The notes: a model not told the origin generated them from the letters alone. A DNA stretch of 16,565 bases from an uncultured Eubacteriales bacterium (GCA_902493155.1 CABUOE010000026.1:1-16565), one strand, 5' to 3'; counted from the stretch's first letter, positions 6,102 to 13,639 are shown. Numbers and translations: made by a program.

Positions 6102-6821
6102 TTATTTTCCCAGAACTTTCTGTGCGGTGGCGACGTCGTTGGAGATGACGATGTCGACGCCGCAGTCTTTCATCCGCTGAATATCTTTTTCGTTGTCTAC
6201 AGTCCAGACATTGACCATTACATTGTGGTCATGGGCATATTTGACATACTCGGGAGTGATTTCCTCATAATAAGGGTGAACGGCCTCAAAATGATGGTCG
6301 ATACAGTACTGAAGATTTTCCATCTTGCCGTCGGTGAGCCAGCCCACTTTGTACTGGGGGAATTTTTCCTTGATCTCGTCCAGTACACTGGCGTGGAAGC
6401 AGGAGATGATACATTTATCAGACATGTGATATGCTTCCAGCATTTGCAGGACCGGGACGGCAATGTGATCCACATTTTCCTCCAGGGCTTTGATCTCACA
6501 GTTTAAAAAAATAGGATTTTTCTGAAGGAATTCCAGCAGTTCGGTGAAATAGGGAATCCTTTCTTCTTTGTATTCAGGGGAAAATTTCTCTCCGACGCTG
6601 AAGCTGCGGATGGTGTTGTAATCAAAGGAGGTGATGCGCCCGGTCGCATTGTCACAGCGGCCCAGGTCGGTGTCGTGATGGACGGCTAAGGTGCCGTCGT
6701 TTAGCAGATGGACGTCCATTTCAATACCATAGGCACCCATTTCTTTGGCGCGCCGGAAAGCGGCCATGGTGTTTTCCGGGCGCTCTGCACTGGCGCCACG
6801 ATGAGCGTGGATTTTTGTCAT
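6102..6821 (-). CDS. Glycerophosphodiester phosphodiesterase (UgpQ-type)
   Basis: A 239-residue cytoplasmic enzyme that hydrolyses glycerophosphodiesters to G3P and an alcohol. It has the family signature HRGASAERPENT at residues 7-18 (His7, Arg8, Glu16, Asn17), metal ligands in GIEMDVHLLNDG (Glu34, Asp36), LAVHHD with a second catalytic His near 49, FLNCEIK, and the C-terminal MVNVWTVD. No signal peptide is seen, so the substrate must be imported; no transporter is in the window. The ATG at 6821 has AGAGG/AAAGG upstream. A 193-bp gap separates it from the DUF1667 gene. That gap holds a TACGGC/GCCGTA hairpin (6847-6862) and only a weak promoter match, so it may share the main glp promoter. 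It supplies the G3P that the upstream dehydrogenase oxidises and that GlpP senses. Confidence 0.93.
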   Translation of the reverse strand: MTKIHAHRGASAERPENTMAAFRRAKEMGAYGIEMDVHLLNDGTLAVHHDTDLGRCDNATGRITSFDYNTIRSFSVGEKFSPEYKEERIPYFTELLEFLQKNPIFLNCEIKALEENVDHIAVPVLQMLEAYHMSDKCIISCFHASVLDEIKEKFPQYKVGWLTDGKMENLQYCIDHHFEAVHPYYEEITPEYVKYAHDHNVMVNVWTVDNEKDIQRMKDCGVDIVISNDVATAQKVLGK

Positions 6822-7014
6822 TTCCTCTACGACCTTTCTGAATGGGTACGGCTGCTGCCGTATTTTGATTTATGCTAACCTTAAAGCCAAAGCCCAATGT
6901 TTTTTCAGTGGGCAGGCAAAAGGTTGGAGCCAAAGGGGTCCGGATACAAACCGGAACTTTTTCAATAGGCGAATGAGACAGAATGCTCAAAAGGATTGGC
7001 TTTTAAACTCGATT

Positions 7015-7368
7015 TCACAAAACTGATTTCGTAGCGACAATATCTACGCCGGTGCCGCCGATGTCTCTGAGCACCACGTCGCCGATATGGACGGGAGCTT
7101 TTAACGGTACCTCGTTTATGAGTTTCATATAGTCAAATAAATGCTCTTTTGGCAGGGGAGCGGCGGACTTCACCGACACCATGTCCCGGCCCTCCACTTT
7201 CATGGTGGTGGTCAAAGTCCGGGTGGGGTGGGTGCATTCTTCTTCGCCGTATTTTGCGCCCCGGGGACAGGTGTTTCCGGAAACCGACTGTACTTTGCCG
7301 CCCTCCAGCGTGACGGTCAGGGAGCATCCCATAGGGCAGACGATGCAGGTGAGTTTTTTCTGTTCCAT
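7015..7368 (-). CDS. DUF1667 cysteine-rich protein of the G3P oxidation unit
   Basis: A 117-residue protein with the DUF1667 pattern: Cys8-x2-Cys11-P-M-G-Cys15 near the N-terminus and GNTCPRGAKYGEEE with Cys34, followed by HPTRTLTTTM. The cysteines could bind an iron-sulfur cluster or metal; this is inference, since the family has no settled biochemical role. In many anaerobes it follows a GlpA-like dehydrogenase and a second FAD oxidoreductase, exactly as here, which suggests it is the third subunit carrying electrons. The ATG at 7368 is preferred to the GTG at 7377 because AAAGGAG lies only one base from the GTG but ten from the ATG. It starts 15 bp after the previous stop. Confidence 0.88.
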   Translation of the reverse strand: MEQKKLTCIVCPMGCSLTVTLEGGKVQSVSGNTCPRGAKYGEEECTHPTRTLTTTMKVEGRDMVSVKSAAPLPKEHLFDYMKLINEVPLKAPVHIGDVVLRDIGGTGVDIVATKSVL

Positions 7369-7383
7369 TTGAGTCACACTCCT

Positions 7384-8640
7384 TTATGCCTGTTCCGCTA
7401 GGGTCACAGTGACTTCGTTCTGTATTTTTTGCAGAAGCTCAGGAGACAGGATAAGGCTTTCCATCTCACCGGGAGCGACTTTTTGTTTTTTGCGGGAAAG
7501 CAGAACAGTATCGCCGTCTTTTACTTCTATTATAGCGTTTTTGTAGACGTTTGCAACACGGAAAAAGAGTTTTACAGGCGTATTTTTGCCGCTTAATTTC
7601 TGCGGGACCACGTAACGGACGCCGCCTTCGGCTTTGACCGGAATTTTAGAAGTATTTTCGCCGTTCTCCCCGTTTTGGATAAACCGGGCAGCCCCGATTC
7701 CGGCAAGCTCTGCCTCCTCGGAAACATAGTCCACCAGATCGTGAACATGCAAAACGTTGCCGCAGGCGAAGATACCGGGGATATTCGTCTCCCTAAACTC
7801 GTTGACCACAGCGCCGCTGGTGACGGGGTCGAGGGCGACAGAGGCGGATTTGCTCAGCTCGTTTTCCGGGATGAGGCCGACGGAAAGCAGCACCGTGTCG
7901 CATTCGATGTACTCGGCAGTTTCCGGGATGGGATTGCGGCGTTCGTCTACCGCGCAGACGGTGACGCCGGTGACCCGGTCCTTGCCGTGAATCTCGGTGA
8001 TGGTGTGGGAGAGCTTCAAGGGAATATCAAAGTCGTTTAAGCACTGGACGATGTTTCTGGTGAGCCCGCCCGAATAGGGGAGCAGCTCGCAAACCGCCTG
8101 CACCTTGGCCCCTTCCAGGGTCATCCGCCGGGCCATGATGAGTCCGATGTCGCCGGAACCTAAAATCACCACTTTTTTGCCGGGCAGGTAGCCCTTGATG
8201 TTAACGTAGCGCTGGGCGGTGCCGGCGGTGTAGATACCTGCCGGACGGGTACCGGCGATGTTTAAGGCCCCGCGGCTTCGTTCCCGGCAGCCCATGGCTA
8301 AAATCACCGCCTTGGCCTTCACCTGAAAGACCCCGTCAGTCTCGTTGATGGCGGTGACAACCCGGTCTTTTGTAATGTCCACCACCATGGTGTGCAGCCG
8401 GTAGGGGATTCCCAGCTCTTCGATTTTCTGCTCATATTTGTAAGAGTATTCGGGGCCGGTCAGCTCTTCTTTGAATTTGTGGAGGCCGAAGCCGTTGTGG
8501 ATGCACTGCTGCAAAATGCCGCCCAGGCAGTCGCCCCGATCCAGAATGAGAATATCCCTAATGCCCTGTTCGTAGGCGCTGACCGCCGCCGCAAGCCCTG
8601 CAGGGCCACCGCCTACAATTAAAAGATCGATCTGTTTCAT
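7384..8640 (-). CDS. FAD/NAD(P)-dependent oxidoreductase, second subunit of anaerobic G3P dehydrogenase
   Basis: A 418-residue flavoprotein of the pyridine nucleotide-disulfide oxidoreductase fold. The FAD-binding GGGPAG is at residues 10-15, LAMGCRERSRGA is in the middle, the NAD(P)-binding GSGDIG is near residue 170, and IPGIFACGN is the second FAD contact. It lacks a CxxC redox pair, so it is not a thioredoxin reductase. The C-terminal 90 residues form an extra small domain. Placed between the GlpA-like gene and DUF1667, it probably passes electrons from G3P to NAD(P) or another acceptor. The ATG at 8640 lies 31 bp after the upstream stop; a TTG one codon earlier is less likely. Confidence 0.85.
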   Translation of the reverse strand: MKQIDLLIVGGGPAGLAAAVSAYEQGIRDILILDRGDCLGGILQQCIHNGFGLHKFKEELTGPEYSYKYEQKIEELGIPYRLHTMVVDITKDRVVTAINETDGVFQVKAKAVILAMGCRERSRGALNIAGTRPAGIYTAGTAQRYVNIKGYLPGKKVVILGSGDIGLIMARRMTLEGAKVQAVCELLPYSGGLTRNIVQCLNDFDIPLKLSHTITEIHGKDRVTGVTVCAVDERRNPIPETAEYIECDTVLLSVGLIPENELSKSASVALDPVTSGAVVNEFRETNIPGIFACGNVLHVHDLVDYVSEEAELAGIGAARFIQNGENGENTSKIPVKAEGGVRYVVPQKLSGKNTPVKLFFRVANVYKNAIIEVKDGDTVLLSRKKQKVAPGEMESLILSPELLQKIQNEVTVTLAEQA

Positions 8641-8671
8641 CAAAATCCATATCCCTTCTTCTATATGCGCT

Positions 8672-10105
8672 TTACTTGGTTTTCCCTACATTAAGGTAGG
8701 AGCCTTTTCCGGATTTCAGAACTTCTTCAAAGGGAATATTCAGTTCCCGGGCGAGGATTTCCACAATGTAGGGGGAACAGAACCCGCCCTGGCAGCGTCC
8801 CATGCCGCTTCGGGTGCGGCGTTTGACCGCATCCAGGGTGGTGGCTTGCGGATTCCGGCGGATGGCGTCGATAATTTCCCCTTCGGTGACGGTTTCGCAG
8901 CGGCAGATGACCCGCCCGAACTTGGGGTCGTTTTCGATGACTTTATTTTTCTCGGAATTTGAGAGCTTTCTAAACCAGTGAGTGGATTCCCTCAGGGGGA
9001 TGAATTGGGGGTTTGGCTCCATCGAAAGCCCCGCATCCTTTAAGAGCTTTGCCACATACTCAGCAATGGCGGGGGCAGAGCTGAGGCCGGGAGAGTCGAT
9101 TCCAGCGGCTAGAATGAAGTGGGGATTTCCCTTGGCGGGCCGGATGATAAAGTCGCCGCCTTCGGTGGTGGCGCGCAGGCCGCAGAAGGAGGTGATGACT
9201 TTCCGGTAAGGTACTTCCGGCATATCCCCCAGGGCATCGCTGATGATTTTTTGGATACCGGCGGAGGTGACTTCTACGTCCTCTTTGTCGTCGATGTTTT
9301 CCGAGGTGGGGCCCAAAAGCAGGTTTCCGTCCACCGTGGGGGTGATGAGGATGCCCTTGCCCATTTTGGTGGGGGTGCGGAAGACGGTGTGGTCGGAAAA
9401 ATAGCCGCACTCTTTGTCCAGAAGCAGGTATTCGCCCCGGCGGGGACGGATGGAAAAGCTTTCTTCCCCGACAAGCTTTGAAACTTCATCGGCGTAAAGC
9501 CCCGCCGCGTCGATGAGATACCGGGCTTCTACTATGTCGTCTCCGGAAGTAATGCGGAAGTGTTCTCCCGTCCACTCTATTTTTTCCGCTTTAAAGTTAA
9601 GCTTCAGTTTGGCGCCGTTGTCCATGGCGTTGCCCACGGCGGAGATAGTCAGGTCGTAGGGGCAGATGATGGCGCCGGTGGGGGCGTGGAGGGCGCCTAC
9701 AGCCTTATCGGACATATGGGGCTCCAGCTCCCTGAGCCGTTCTTTCCCGATTATTTCGAGACCCTCTACGCCGTTTTTCACGCCTCTTTCATAGAGGGCT
9801 TGAATGACGTCCATATCCCCTTCGTCAAAGCCGATGACAAGGGAACCGTTTCTCCGATAGGAAACGCCCAAATCCTTGGCCACCTGCTCCATCATCTGGG
9901 AACCGCGGACGTTTAATTTCGCCTTCAGCGTACCGGATTCTGCGTCGAATCCCGCGTGGACGATGGCGCTGTTGGCCCGGGAGCTTCCCATGGCCACGTC
10001 GCACTCTTTTTCCAGGATACACACCGAGAGTTTGTACTTTGTCAGCTCCCGGCCGATCAGTGCGCCGACCACTCCGGCGCCGATGACTGCTGTGTCAAAA
10101 ATCAT
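8672..10105 (-). CDS. glpA: GlpA-like anaerobic glycerol-3-phosphate dehydrogenase with BFD-type [2Fe-2S] domain
   Basis: A 477-residue DAO-fold flavoprotein. The FAD-binding GAGVVG is at residues 9-14, GSSRANSAIVHAGFD (40-54) is the flavin-contact region of G3P and related oxidases, and LIDAAGLYAD and AAGIDSPGLSSAPA are further FAD and substrate contacts. The C-terminal part has Cys401-x-Cys403 and Cys438-x4-Cys443, the BFD-like iron-sulfur site. It oxidises G3P to dihydroxyacetone phosphate; some relatives use other 2-hydroxyacids, but the neighbouring phosphodiesterase and GlpP support G3P. It is the first gene of the operon, behind a leader terminator. The ATG at 10105 has AAGAAGGG eleven bases upstream. 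No membrane anchor is seen. Confidence 0.88.
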   Translation of the reverse strand: MIFDTAVIGAGVVGALIGRELTKYKLSVCILEKECDVAMGSSRANSAIVHAGFDAESGTLKAKLNVRGSQMMEQVAKDLGVSYRRNGSLVIGFDEGDMDVIQALYERGVKNGVEGLEIIGKERLRELEPHMSDKAVGALHAPTGAIICPYDLTISAVGNAMDNGAKLKLNFKAEKIEWTGEHFRITSGDDIVEARYLIDAAGLYADEVSKLVGEESFSIRPRRGEYLLLDKECGYFSDHTVFRTPTKMGKGILITPTVDGNLLLGPTSENIDDKEDVEVTSAGIQKIISDALGDMPEVPYRKVITSFCGLRATTEGGDFIIRPAKGNPHFILAAGIDSPGLSSAPAIAEYVAKLLKDAGLSMEPNPQFIPLRESTHWFRKLSNSEKNKVIENDPKFGRVICRCETVTEGEIIDAIRRNPQATTLDAVKRRTRSGMGRCQGGFCSPYIVEILARELNIPFEEVLKSGKGSYLNVGKTK

Positions 10106-10173
10106 GATTTCGCCAACCCTTCTTAATAGCAGGAAATACCGAAGCGCGCCGTCTTTAAAATCTCATAGGCACG

Positions 10174-10227
10174 CAAAAAAGCCGCGCCAAATAAAAGCAC
10201 CCTCTGGTACTTTTATTCCAACGCGAC
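10174..10227 (-). terminator. Leader terminator of the glp operon, probable GlpP target
   Basis: On the minus strand GTCGCG pairs with CGCGGC (10227-10222 with 10186-10181). After a small internal loop, twelve bases at 10217-10206 pair with 10201-10190 with one G-U, closed by a four-base loop. Six U residues follow (10180-10175). It lies between the operon promoter and glpA, so it would stop transcription early unless overridden. GlpP, encoded at the end of the operon, is the natural antiterminator. Confidence 0.85.
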
Positions 10228-10259
10228 TCAATTTACTCATCGTTTATTCAATTTTCTTT

Positions 10260-10288
10260 AGTCTACCACAGGAAGGATAATCTGTCAA
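10260..10288 (-). promoter_or_regulatory. Sigma-A promoter of the glp operon
   Basis: Minus strand perfect TTGACA (10288-10283), 17-bp spacer, TAGACT (10265-10260) with an extended TGG just before it. Predicted start is near 10253, about 25 nt before the leader hairpin. Confidence 0.75.
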
Positions 10289-10365
10289 CGCTTCTTTCGT
10301 CAAAAGTAAAAGGATGGATTGGGAAAAGTTTGTAAATATTCACTGGGTAAAAGGAAAATAGGGCA

Positions 10366-10394
10366 TTGATTCTCTTTTTCAATCGTGCTACAAT
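10366..10394 (+). promoter_or_regulatory. Sigma-A promoter of the glycosyltransferase-acyltransferase operon
   Basis: TTGATT (10366-10371), 17-bp spacer, TACAAT (10389-10394). It diverges from the glp promoter, with 77 bp between the two -35 boxes. Confidence 0.7.
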
Positions 10395-10400
10395 GAACAG

Positions 10401-10618
10401 GTAATATTTTGTTCACAGTCGCCGGGAAGGCATGGCGATTGAAATGCTGTTTTGCTGGAGACAAGGCATCGGGCAGCCGGAAAACGATGTGCTGCTGGAC
10501 AAAAAAAAAACTACACTAAAAAGATTTCCCGTCTCTGAAAGCGGCTCATGAGCCTGAGAGAAACAATGCTGTCATAAACGGCGGCGATTGGACGTAAGCT
10601 GGAAAGGAATGGAACATT
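10401..10618 (+). other. Long, partly structured leader of the glycosyltransferase gene
   Basis: About 218 nt lie between the predicted start and the ATG at 10619. Visible elements are an AGTCGCC/GGCGATT hairpin (10417-10440), a run of ten A (10501-10510), and a nested hairpin made of TCTCT/AGAGA (10532-10536, 10557-10561) around the perfect palindrome GGCTCATGAGCC (10543-10554). There is no U-run terminator and no good ORF. I do not match it to a known riboswitch class. Confidence 0.4.
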
Positions 10619-11764
10619 ATGACCATTGTATTGGTCGTCGACGTTTTCGATAACCTGACGAATGGAACCACCATGACTGCCTATCGATTTGCCCAGAGCC
10701 TTCGGGAAAACGGGCATGAGGTGCGGGCCGTGGCCATTGGGGACAAAGAGGAAAACCCCTACGCGCTCAGTGAAGCGCAGCTTCCGGTAGCGACGAAAAT
10801 TGCCCACAAGCAGGGCTTTGCCTTTGCAAAAGCCGATGTGACCACCTTTGAGCGGGCCTTTCAGGGGGCAGATGTGGTGCATTTTTTGCTGCCTCTTCCC
10901 ATGGATCACAAAGCGCTGAGGGTGGCGAAAGAGATGGATATCCCCATCTGTGGGGCATTTCACCTCCAACCGGAAAACGTTACCTTCATCATCCATCTGA
11001 GCCATGCGGATTGGCTGGCAAAAGGCATCTACCGCTTTTTTAACCGGGTGTTTTACCGGAATTTCGACCACATCCACTGCCCGTCCTACTTCATCGCCAA
11101 TCAACTGGCGAAAAACGGGTATACGGCAAAGCTCCACGTAATCAGCAACGGGGTCGACGAGGATTTCTGTCCCGGCGAAGCCCGGGAGAGCTTTGACGAC
11201 GGCCTCATCCACATCCTGATGGTGGGGCGGCTTTCCCCGGAGAAGCGTCAGCGGATCCTCATCGACGCGGTGGCGAAATCCAAATACGCCGACCGGATTC
11301 AGCTTCATTTTGCCGGAAAAGGCCCCTGCAAGGAAAAGCTCGTCGAACAGGGAAAAAAGCTTCCCCATCCGCCCACCTTCGGATTCTATTCCAAGGAGGA
11401 GCTGATTGCCCTTATCCGCCGCTGCGACCTTTACGTTCACGCGTCGGTAGTGGAAATTGAGGCCATCTCCTGCTTAGAGGCGTTTTCCTGCGGATTGGTG
11501 CCGGTCATCTGCAATTCTGACAGATCCGCTACCGTGCAGTTTGCTTTAGACGAGCGGAGCCTGTTTCGCCCGGACGACGCCAACGATTTGGCAGAGAAAA
11601 TCGACTACTGGCTCAGCCATCCCGAAGAGAAGGCCAGAATGGAACAGGAATACGCGAAACAGGGAGATTCCTATCGGATATCTGCTTCGGTGAAAAAGGC
11701 GGAAGAGATGTTCGGGGAAGTCATCCACGATCATCGGGAAAAACATCGTGTCTCCGGGTATTAA
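10619..11764 (+). CDS. GT4 family glycosyltransferase, probably glycolipid synthesis
   Basis: A 381-residue GT-B fold glycosyltransferase of family GT4. The N-terminal acceptor domain begins VLVVDVFDNLTNG and has FHLQPENVT (114-122). The C-terminal donor domain has HVISNGVDEDF (173-183), HILMVGRLSPEKRQ (198-211) and the E-x7-E motif from Glu279 to Glu287 (EIEAISCLE). Retaining enzymes of this type add sugars from nucleotide donors to lipids such as diacylglycerol. The plsC-like gene four bases downstream supports a membrane lipid acceptor, but the sugar and acceptor are inference. No membrane helix is seen; such enzymes bind the membrane face peripherally. The ATG at 10619 has AAAGGA ten bases upstream. 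It is expressed from 10366-10394 through a long leader. Confidence 0.85.
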   Translation: MTIVLVVDVFDNLTNGTTMTAYRFAQSLRENGHEVRAVAIGDKEENPYALSEAQLPVATKIAHKQGFAFAKADVTTFERAFQGADVVHFLLPLPMDHKALRVAKEMDIPICGAFHLQPENVTFIIHLSHADWLAKGIYRFFNRVFYRNFDHIHCPSYFIANQLAKNGYTAKLHVISNGVDEDFCPGEARESFDDGLIHILMVGRLSPEKRQRILIDAVAKSKYADRIQLHFAGKGPCKEKLVEQGKKLPHPPTFGFYSKEELIALIRRCDLYVHASVVEIEAISCLEAFSCGLVPVICNSDRSATVQFALDERSLFRPDDANDLAEKIDYWLSHPEEKARMEQEYAKQGDSYRISASVKKAEEMFGEVIHDHREKHRVSGY

Positions 11765-11767
11765 CCT

Positions 11768-12517
11768 ATGAACAGCATTTTAAGGAAGAAAAGTCTCCTA
11801 TACCGCGTTTTAACCGCCCTGCTGCATTACCTCATCGCTATTCCCATCCTCACTGTTGTAGACGTGCTGTTTTTGGGATTTCGGATACGGGGATGGGACC
11901 ATCTGAGAAACATCGCGGACACTGGGGCTGTCATCGCCTGCAACCACATCCATTATCTGGATTGCAGCTTTCTGGGGATCCTCTGTGCGCCGCGGCGGCC
12001 TGTATTCTGCACTTTGGAGCGGAATTTGCAGATACCGGTGGTCAAATACCTGATTAAGTGGATGGGCGGCGTGGCCATTCCACAAAAGATCAGCGCGCTG
12101 CGCCGGTTTATGGAAGACGCCGCCGATGCGGCTCAGAAGGGAAAGCTTCTCATCATCTACCCGGAAGGGGAGCTGAAACTTTACTGCGGCCATCTGCGTC
12201 CTTTTAAGGACGGCGCATTCAAAACGGCGGTACGGGCCGATGTGCCGGTGCTGCCCTGCTATATCACCCAGGAGAAGCCTCGGGGAATTTTCCGGCTGTT
12301 CAAACAAAAGCCCTGCCTGGTCCTCAACGTGGGGGAACCGGTTTATCTCCGGAGGATAATGGAGCCAAATGAAGAACAAGAGGTTCTGGACGTCCATGCG
12401 ACGGTGAAAAATTTGCGGGAACGGGTTTACTGCGAGATGGAGCGGCTGGCCGACCGGGAGCTTCCTTCCTTTCATGGAGAGACGGAACTTGACAACGAAT
12501 GCCCGGAAGTGGTATGA
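11768..12517 (+). CDS. PlsC-type 1-acylglycerol-3-phosphate acyltransferase
   Basis: A 249-residue membrane-associated acyltransferase. A hydrophobic segment at about residues 18-38 anchors it. The catalytic NHIHYLD (59-65) gives the H-x4-D motif (His60, Asp65), and YPEGEL (131-136) matches the substrate-binding EGT block, with Glu-Leu in place of the more common Thr-Arg. The reaction would be acylation of lysophosphatidic acid or a related lysolipid. It follows the glycosyltransferase after three bases and has only a weak ribosome site of its own, so translation is probably coupled. It could be the housekeeping enzyme or one specific for the glycolipid made by its neighbour. Its last codons contain a promoter for the next transcript. 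Confidence 0.88.
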   Translation: MNSILRKKSLLYRVLTALLHYLIAIPILTVVDVLFLGFRIRGWDHLRNIADTGAVIACNHIHYLDCSFLGILCAPRRPVFCTLERNLQIPVVKYLIKWMGGVAIPQKISALRRFMEDAADAAQKGKLLIIYPEGELKLYCGHLRPFKDGAFKTAVRADVPVLPCYITQEKPRGIFRLFKQKPCLVLNVGEPVYLRRIMEPNEEQEVLDVHATVKNLRERVYCEMERLADRELPSFHGETELDNECPEVV

Positions 12518-12518
12518 T
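12489..12518 (+). promoter_or_regulatory. Promoter at the 3' end of the plsC-like gene
   Basis: Perfect TTGACA (12489-12494), 18-bp spacer and TATGAT (12513-12518), lying in the last codons of the coding region. Predicted start is near 12525, at the beginning of the structured region before mgtC. Confidence 0.65.
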
Positions 12519-12524
12519 ACCATT

Positions 12525-12755
12525 TATGTAAAGGCTGTGTAAAATCTGTGTAAAGTCTTGCTGCTTGCCGGAAAGGGTCCCATGTAGCAGCGATGCCTTT
12601 TGGGGTTTCATCCAGCCTTCCAAACTCCGTCGGCCTGCTGAAACGGGACGGAGCCAGTGAAAACGAATACGATTTCGTTACAGTCAGGGAGATGGTGAGA
12701 ACGGCTGGGGACGCACTTAAAGTGCGCCCGGTTTTCCCCGCTCCCTGTCTTTTTT
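12525..12755 (+). ncRNA. Candidate structured leader or small RNA upstream of mgtC
   Basis: About 230 nt from a good promoter to an intrinsic terminator, with no credible ORF. It contains GCTGCT/AGCAGC (12560-12565, 12586-12591), CTCCGTC/GACGGAG (12625-12631, 12647-12653), a competing GTTTCA/TGAAAC pairing (12605-12610, 12639-12644), AACGAA/TTCGTT (12662-12667, 12674-12679) and the terminator at 12685-12755. The competing pairings resemble a regulatory switch. It could be an attenuator leader for mgtC or a free-standing small RNA. It does not match the M-box Mg2+ riboswitch or other classes I can recall. Confidence 0.45.
12685..12755 (+). terminator. Branched intrinsic terminator before mgtC
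   Basis: CAGGGAG (12685-12691) pairs with CTCCCTG (12741-12747), enclosing an inner hairpin around GCACTT/AAGTGC (12713-12725), and is followed by a U-rich tract (12750-12755). It ends either the plsC transcript or the candidate RNA, and mgtC lies about 200 bp beyond. Confidence 0.7.
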
Positions 12756-12957
12756 CAAAGGGTTCCAAACGGTGCATATTAAGAAACGAGGGACCAGTTT
12801 GAAAGAAATCAAGCATTGCTTGATGTTAGCTGGCTTTTGTGCCTTATGAGACATCGATACCGTCCCATATTTCGTAGAACCAAAAAATTCAGGGCCCCTC
12901 ATTTTTTGGTTTGGCCGAAAAACCGGCACAATTCCCAAGAAAGGAATGGGCATAACT
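12756..12957 (+). other. Hairpin-rich stretch between terminator and mgtC start
   Basis: This 200-bp stretch has no ORF and no clear promoter. It holds ATCAAGC/GCTTGAT with a three-base loop (12808-12824) and a perfect 11-bp stem AACCAAAAAAT/ATTTTTTGGTT with a 12-base G/C-rich loop (12878-12911). The second hairpin lies about 45 bp before the start codon and may influence mgtC expression. Confidence 0.4.
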
Positions 12958-13638
12958 ATGCAAGAATTTTTACTCACCCAAGGGGAATACATCCTGCGGA
13001 TGCTGCTGGCCGCTGCCTGCGGCGCCGGTATCGGCTATGAGCGGAAAAACCGCCTTAAGGAGGCGGGAATCCGCACCCACCTGATCGTTTCCTTGGGCGC
13101 GGCTCTGATGATGCTGGTGTCCAAATACGGCTTTTTCGACCTGATCGGACAGCTTCCGGAGCTGAGCAAGCTGGATCCTTCCCGTGTGGCGGCACAGATT
13201 GTTTCAGGCGTCGGTTTTCTCGGCGCGGGCATGATCTTTGTGCGGCGGCAGAGCGTCAGTGGACTGACTACTGCTGCGGGAATCTGGGCGACGGCGGGCG
13301 TCGGCATGGCGGTTGGCTCGGGCATGTACGTGGTCGGTATCGCCGCGGCATTGATGATTATTCTCACCCAAATCGTTTTGCATCGCAAATGGTTCCGCAA
13401 AAAAATGCCGGTGGCGGAGCAGTTCAATGTATCGTTGGACGACAGCTCCGAGGCTATCGACTATCTGCAAAGCGCCCTGTCGGAAAACCAAATCGAGATT
13501 CTCAATATCAAGGTCAAGAAAACGCCGGGGAAGGGAATCGACGCGAAAATTTACGCCAAATTTCCCAAGGAGTATGAAGCGGCTGAATTATTGGGCCTGT
13601 TTAAGGATAATCCCCATATTTTATCAATTGATTTTTAA
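12958..13638 (+). CDS. mgtC: MgtC/SapB family membrane protein
   Basis: A 226-residue protein with four N-terminal membrane helices (about residues 10-27, 40-56, 83-97 and 105-138) and a soluble C-terminal ACT-like domain from about 150. The MgtC signatures are CGAGIGYERKNR (21-32), AGIRTHLIVSLGA (36-48), GVGFLGAGMIF (84-94) and GLTTAAGIWATAGVGMAVG (102-120). MgtC proteins help cells cope with low Mg2+ or modulate ATP synthase and membrane potential; they are not proven Mg2+ transporters. The ATG at 12958 fits the family start and has AAAGGA twelve bases upstream; the ATG at 12946 directly abuts that ribosome site and is unlikely. The long structured upstream region suggests leader control. 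A strong terminator follows at once. Confidence 0.9.
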   Translation: MQEFLLTQGEYILRMLLAAACGAGIGYERKNRLKEAGIRTHLIVSLGAALMMLVSKYGFFDLIGQLPELSKLDPSRVAAQIVSGVGFLGAGMIFVRRQSVSGLTTAAGIWATAGVGMAVGSGMYVVGIAAALMIILTQIVLHRKWFRKKMPVAEQFNVSLDDSSEAIDYLQSALSENQIEILNIKVKKTPGKGIDAKIYAKFPKEYEAAELLGLFKDNPHILSIDF

Positions 13639-13639
13639 G

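Noticed and set aside
6721..6990. Minus-strand frame overlapping the phosphodiesterase start
   Set aside because: It is out of frame with the phosphodiesterase and contains its N-terminal codons in a different frame; no ribosome site.
10543..10561. CTGAGA in the glycosyltransferase leader as part of a TPP riboswitch
   Set aside because: The other conserved TPP elements (ACCTGA, the GGTAAT-type block, GCGTAGGGA) are missing.
10511..11440. Open frame of 309 codons on the minus strand opposite the glycosyltransferase
   Set aside because: It is the antisense of a gene with clear GT4 motifs, has no ribosome site, and its translation resembles no protein family.
12525..12755. M-box, cobalamin riboswitch, SRP RNA, 6S RNA or RNase P RNA before mgtC
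   Set aside because: I looked for the conserved core sequences of each as far as I remember them and did not find them; a covariance search would be decisive.
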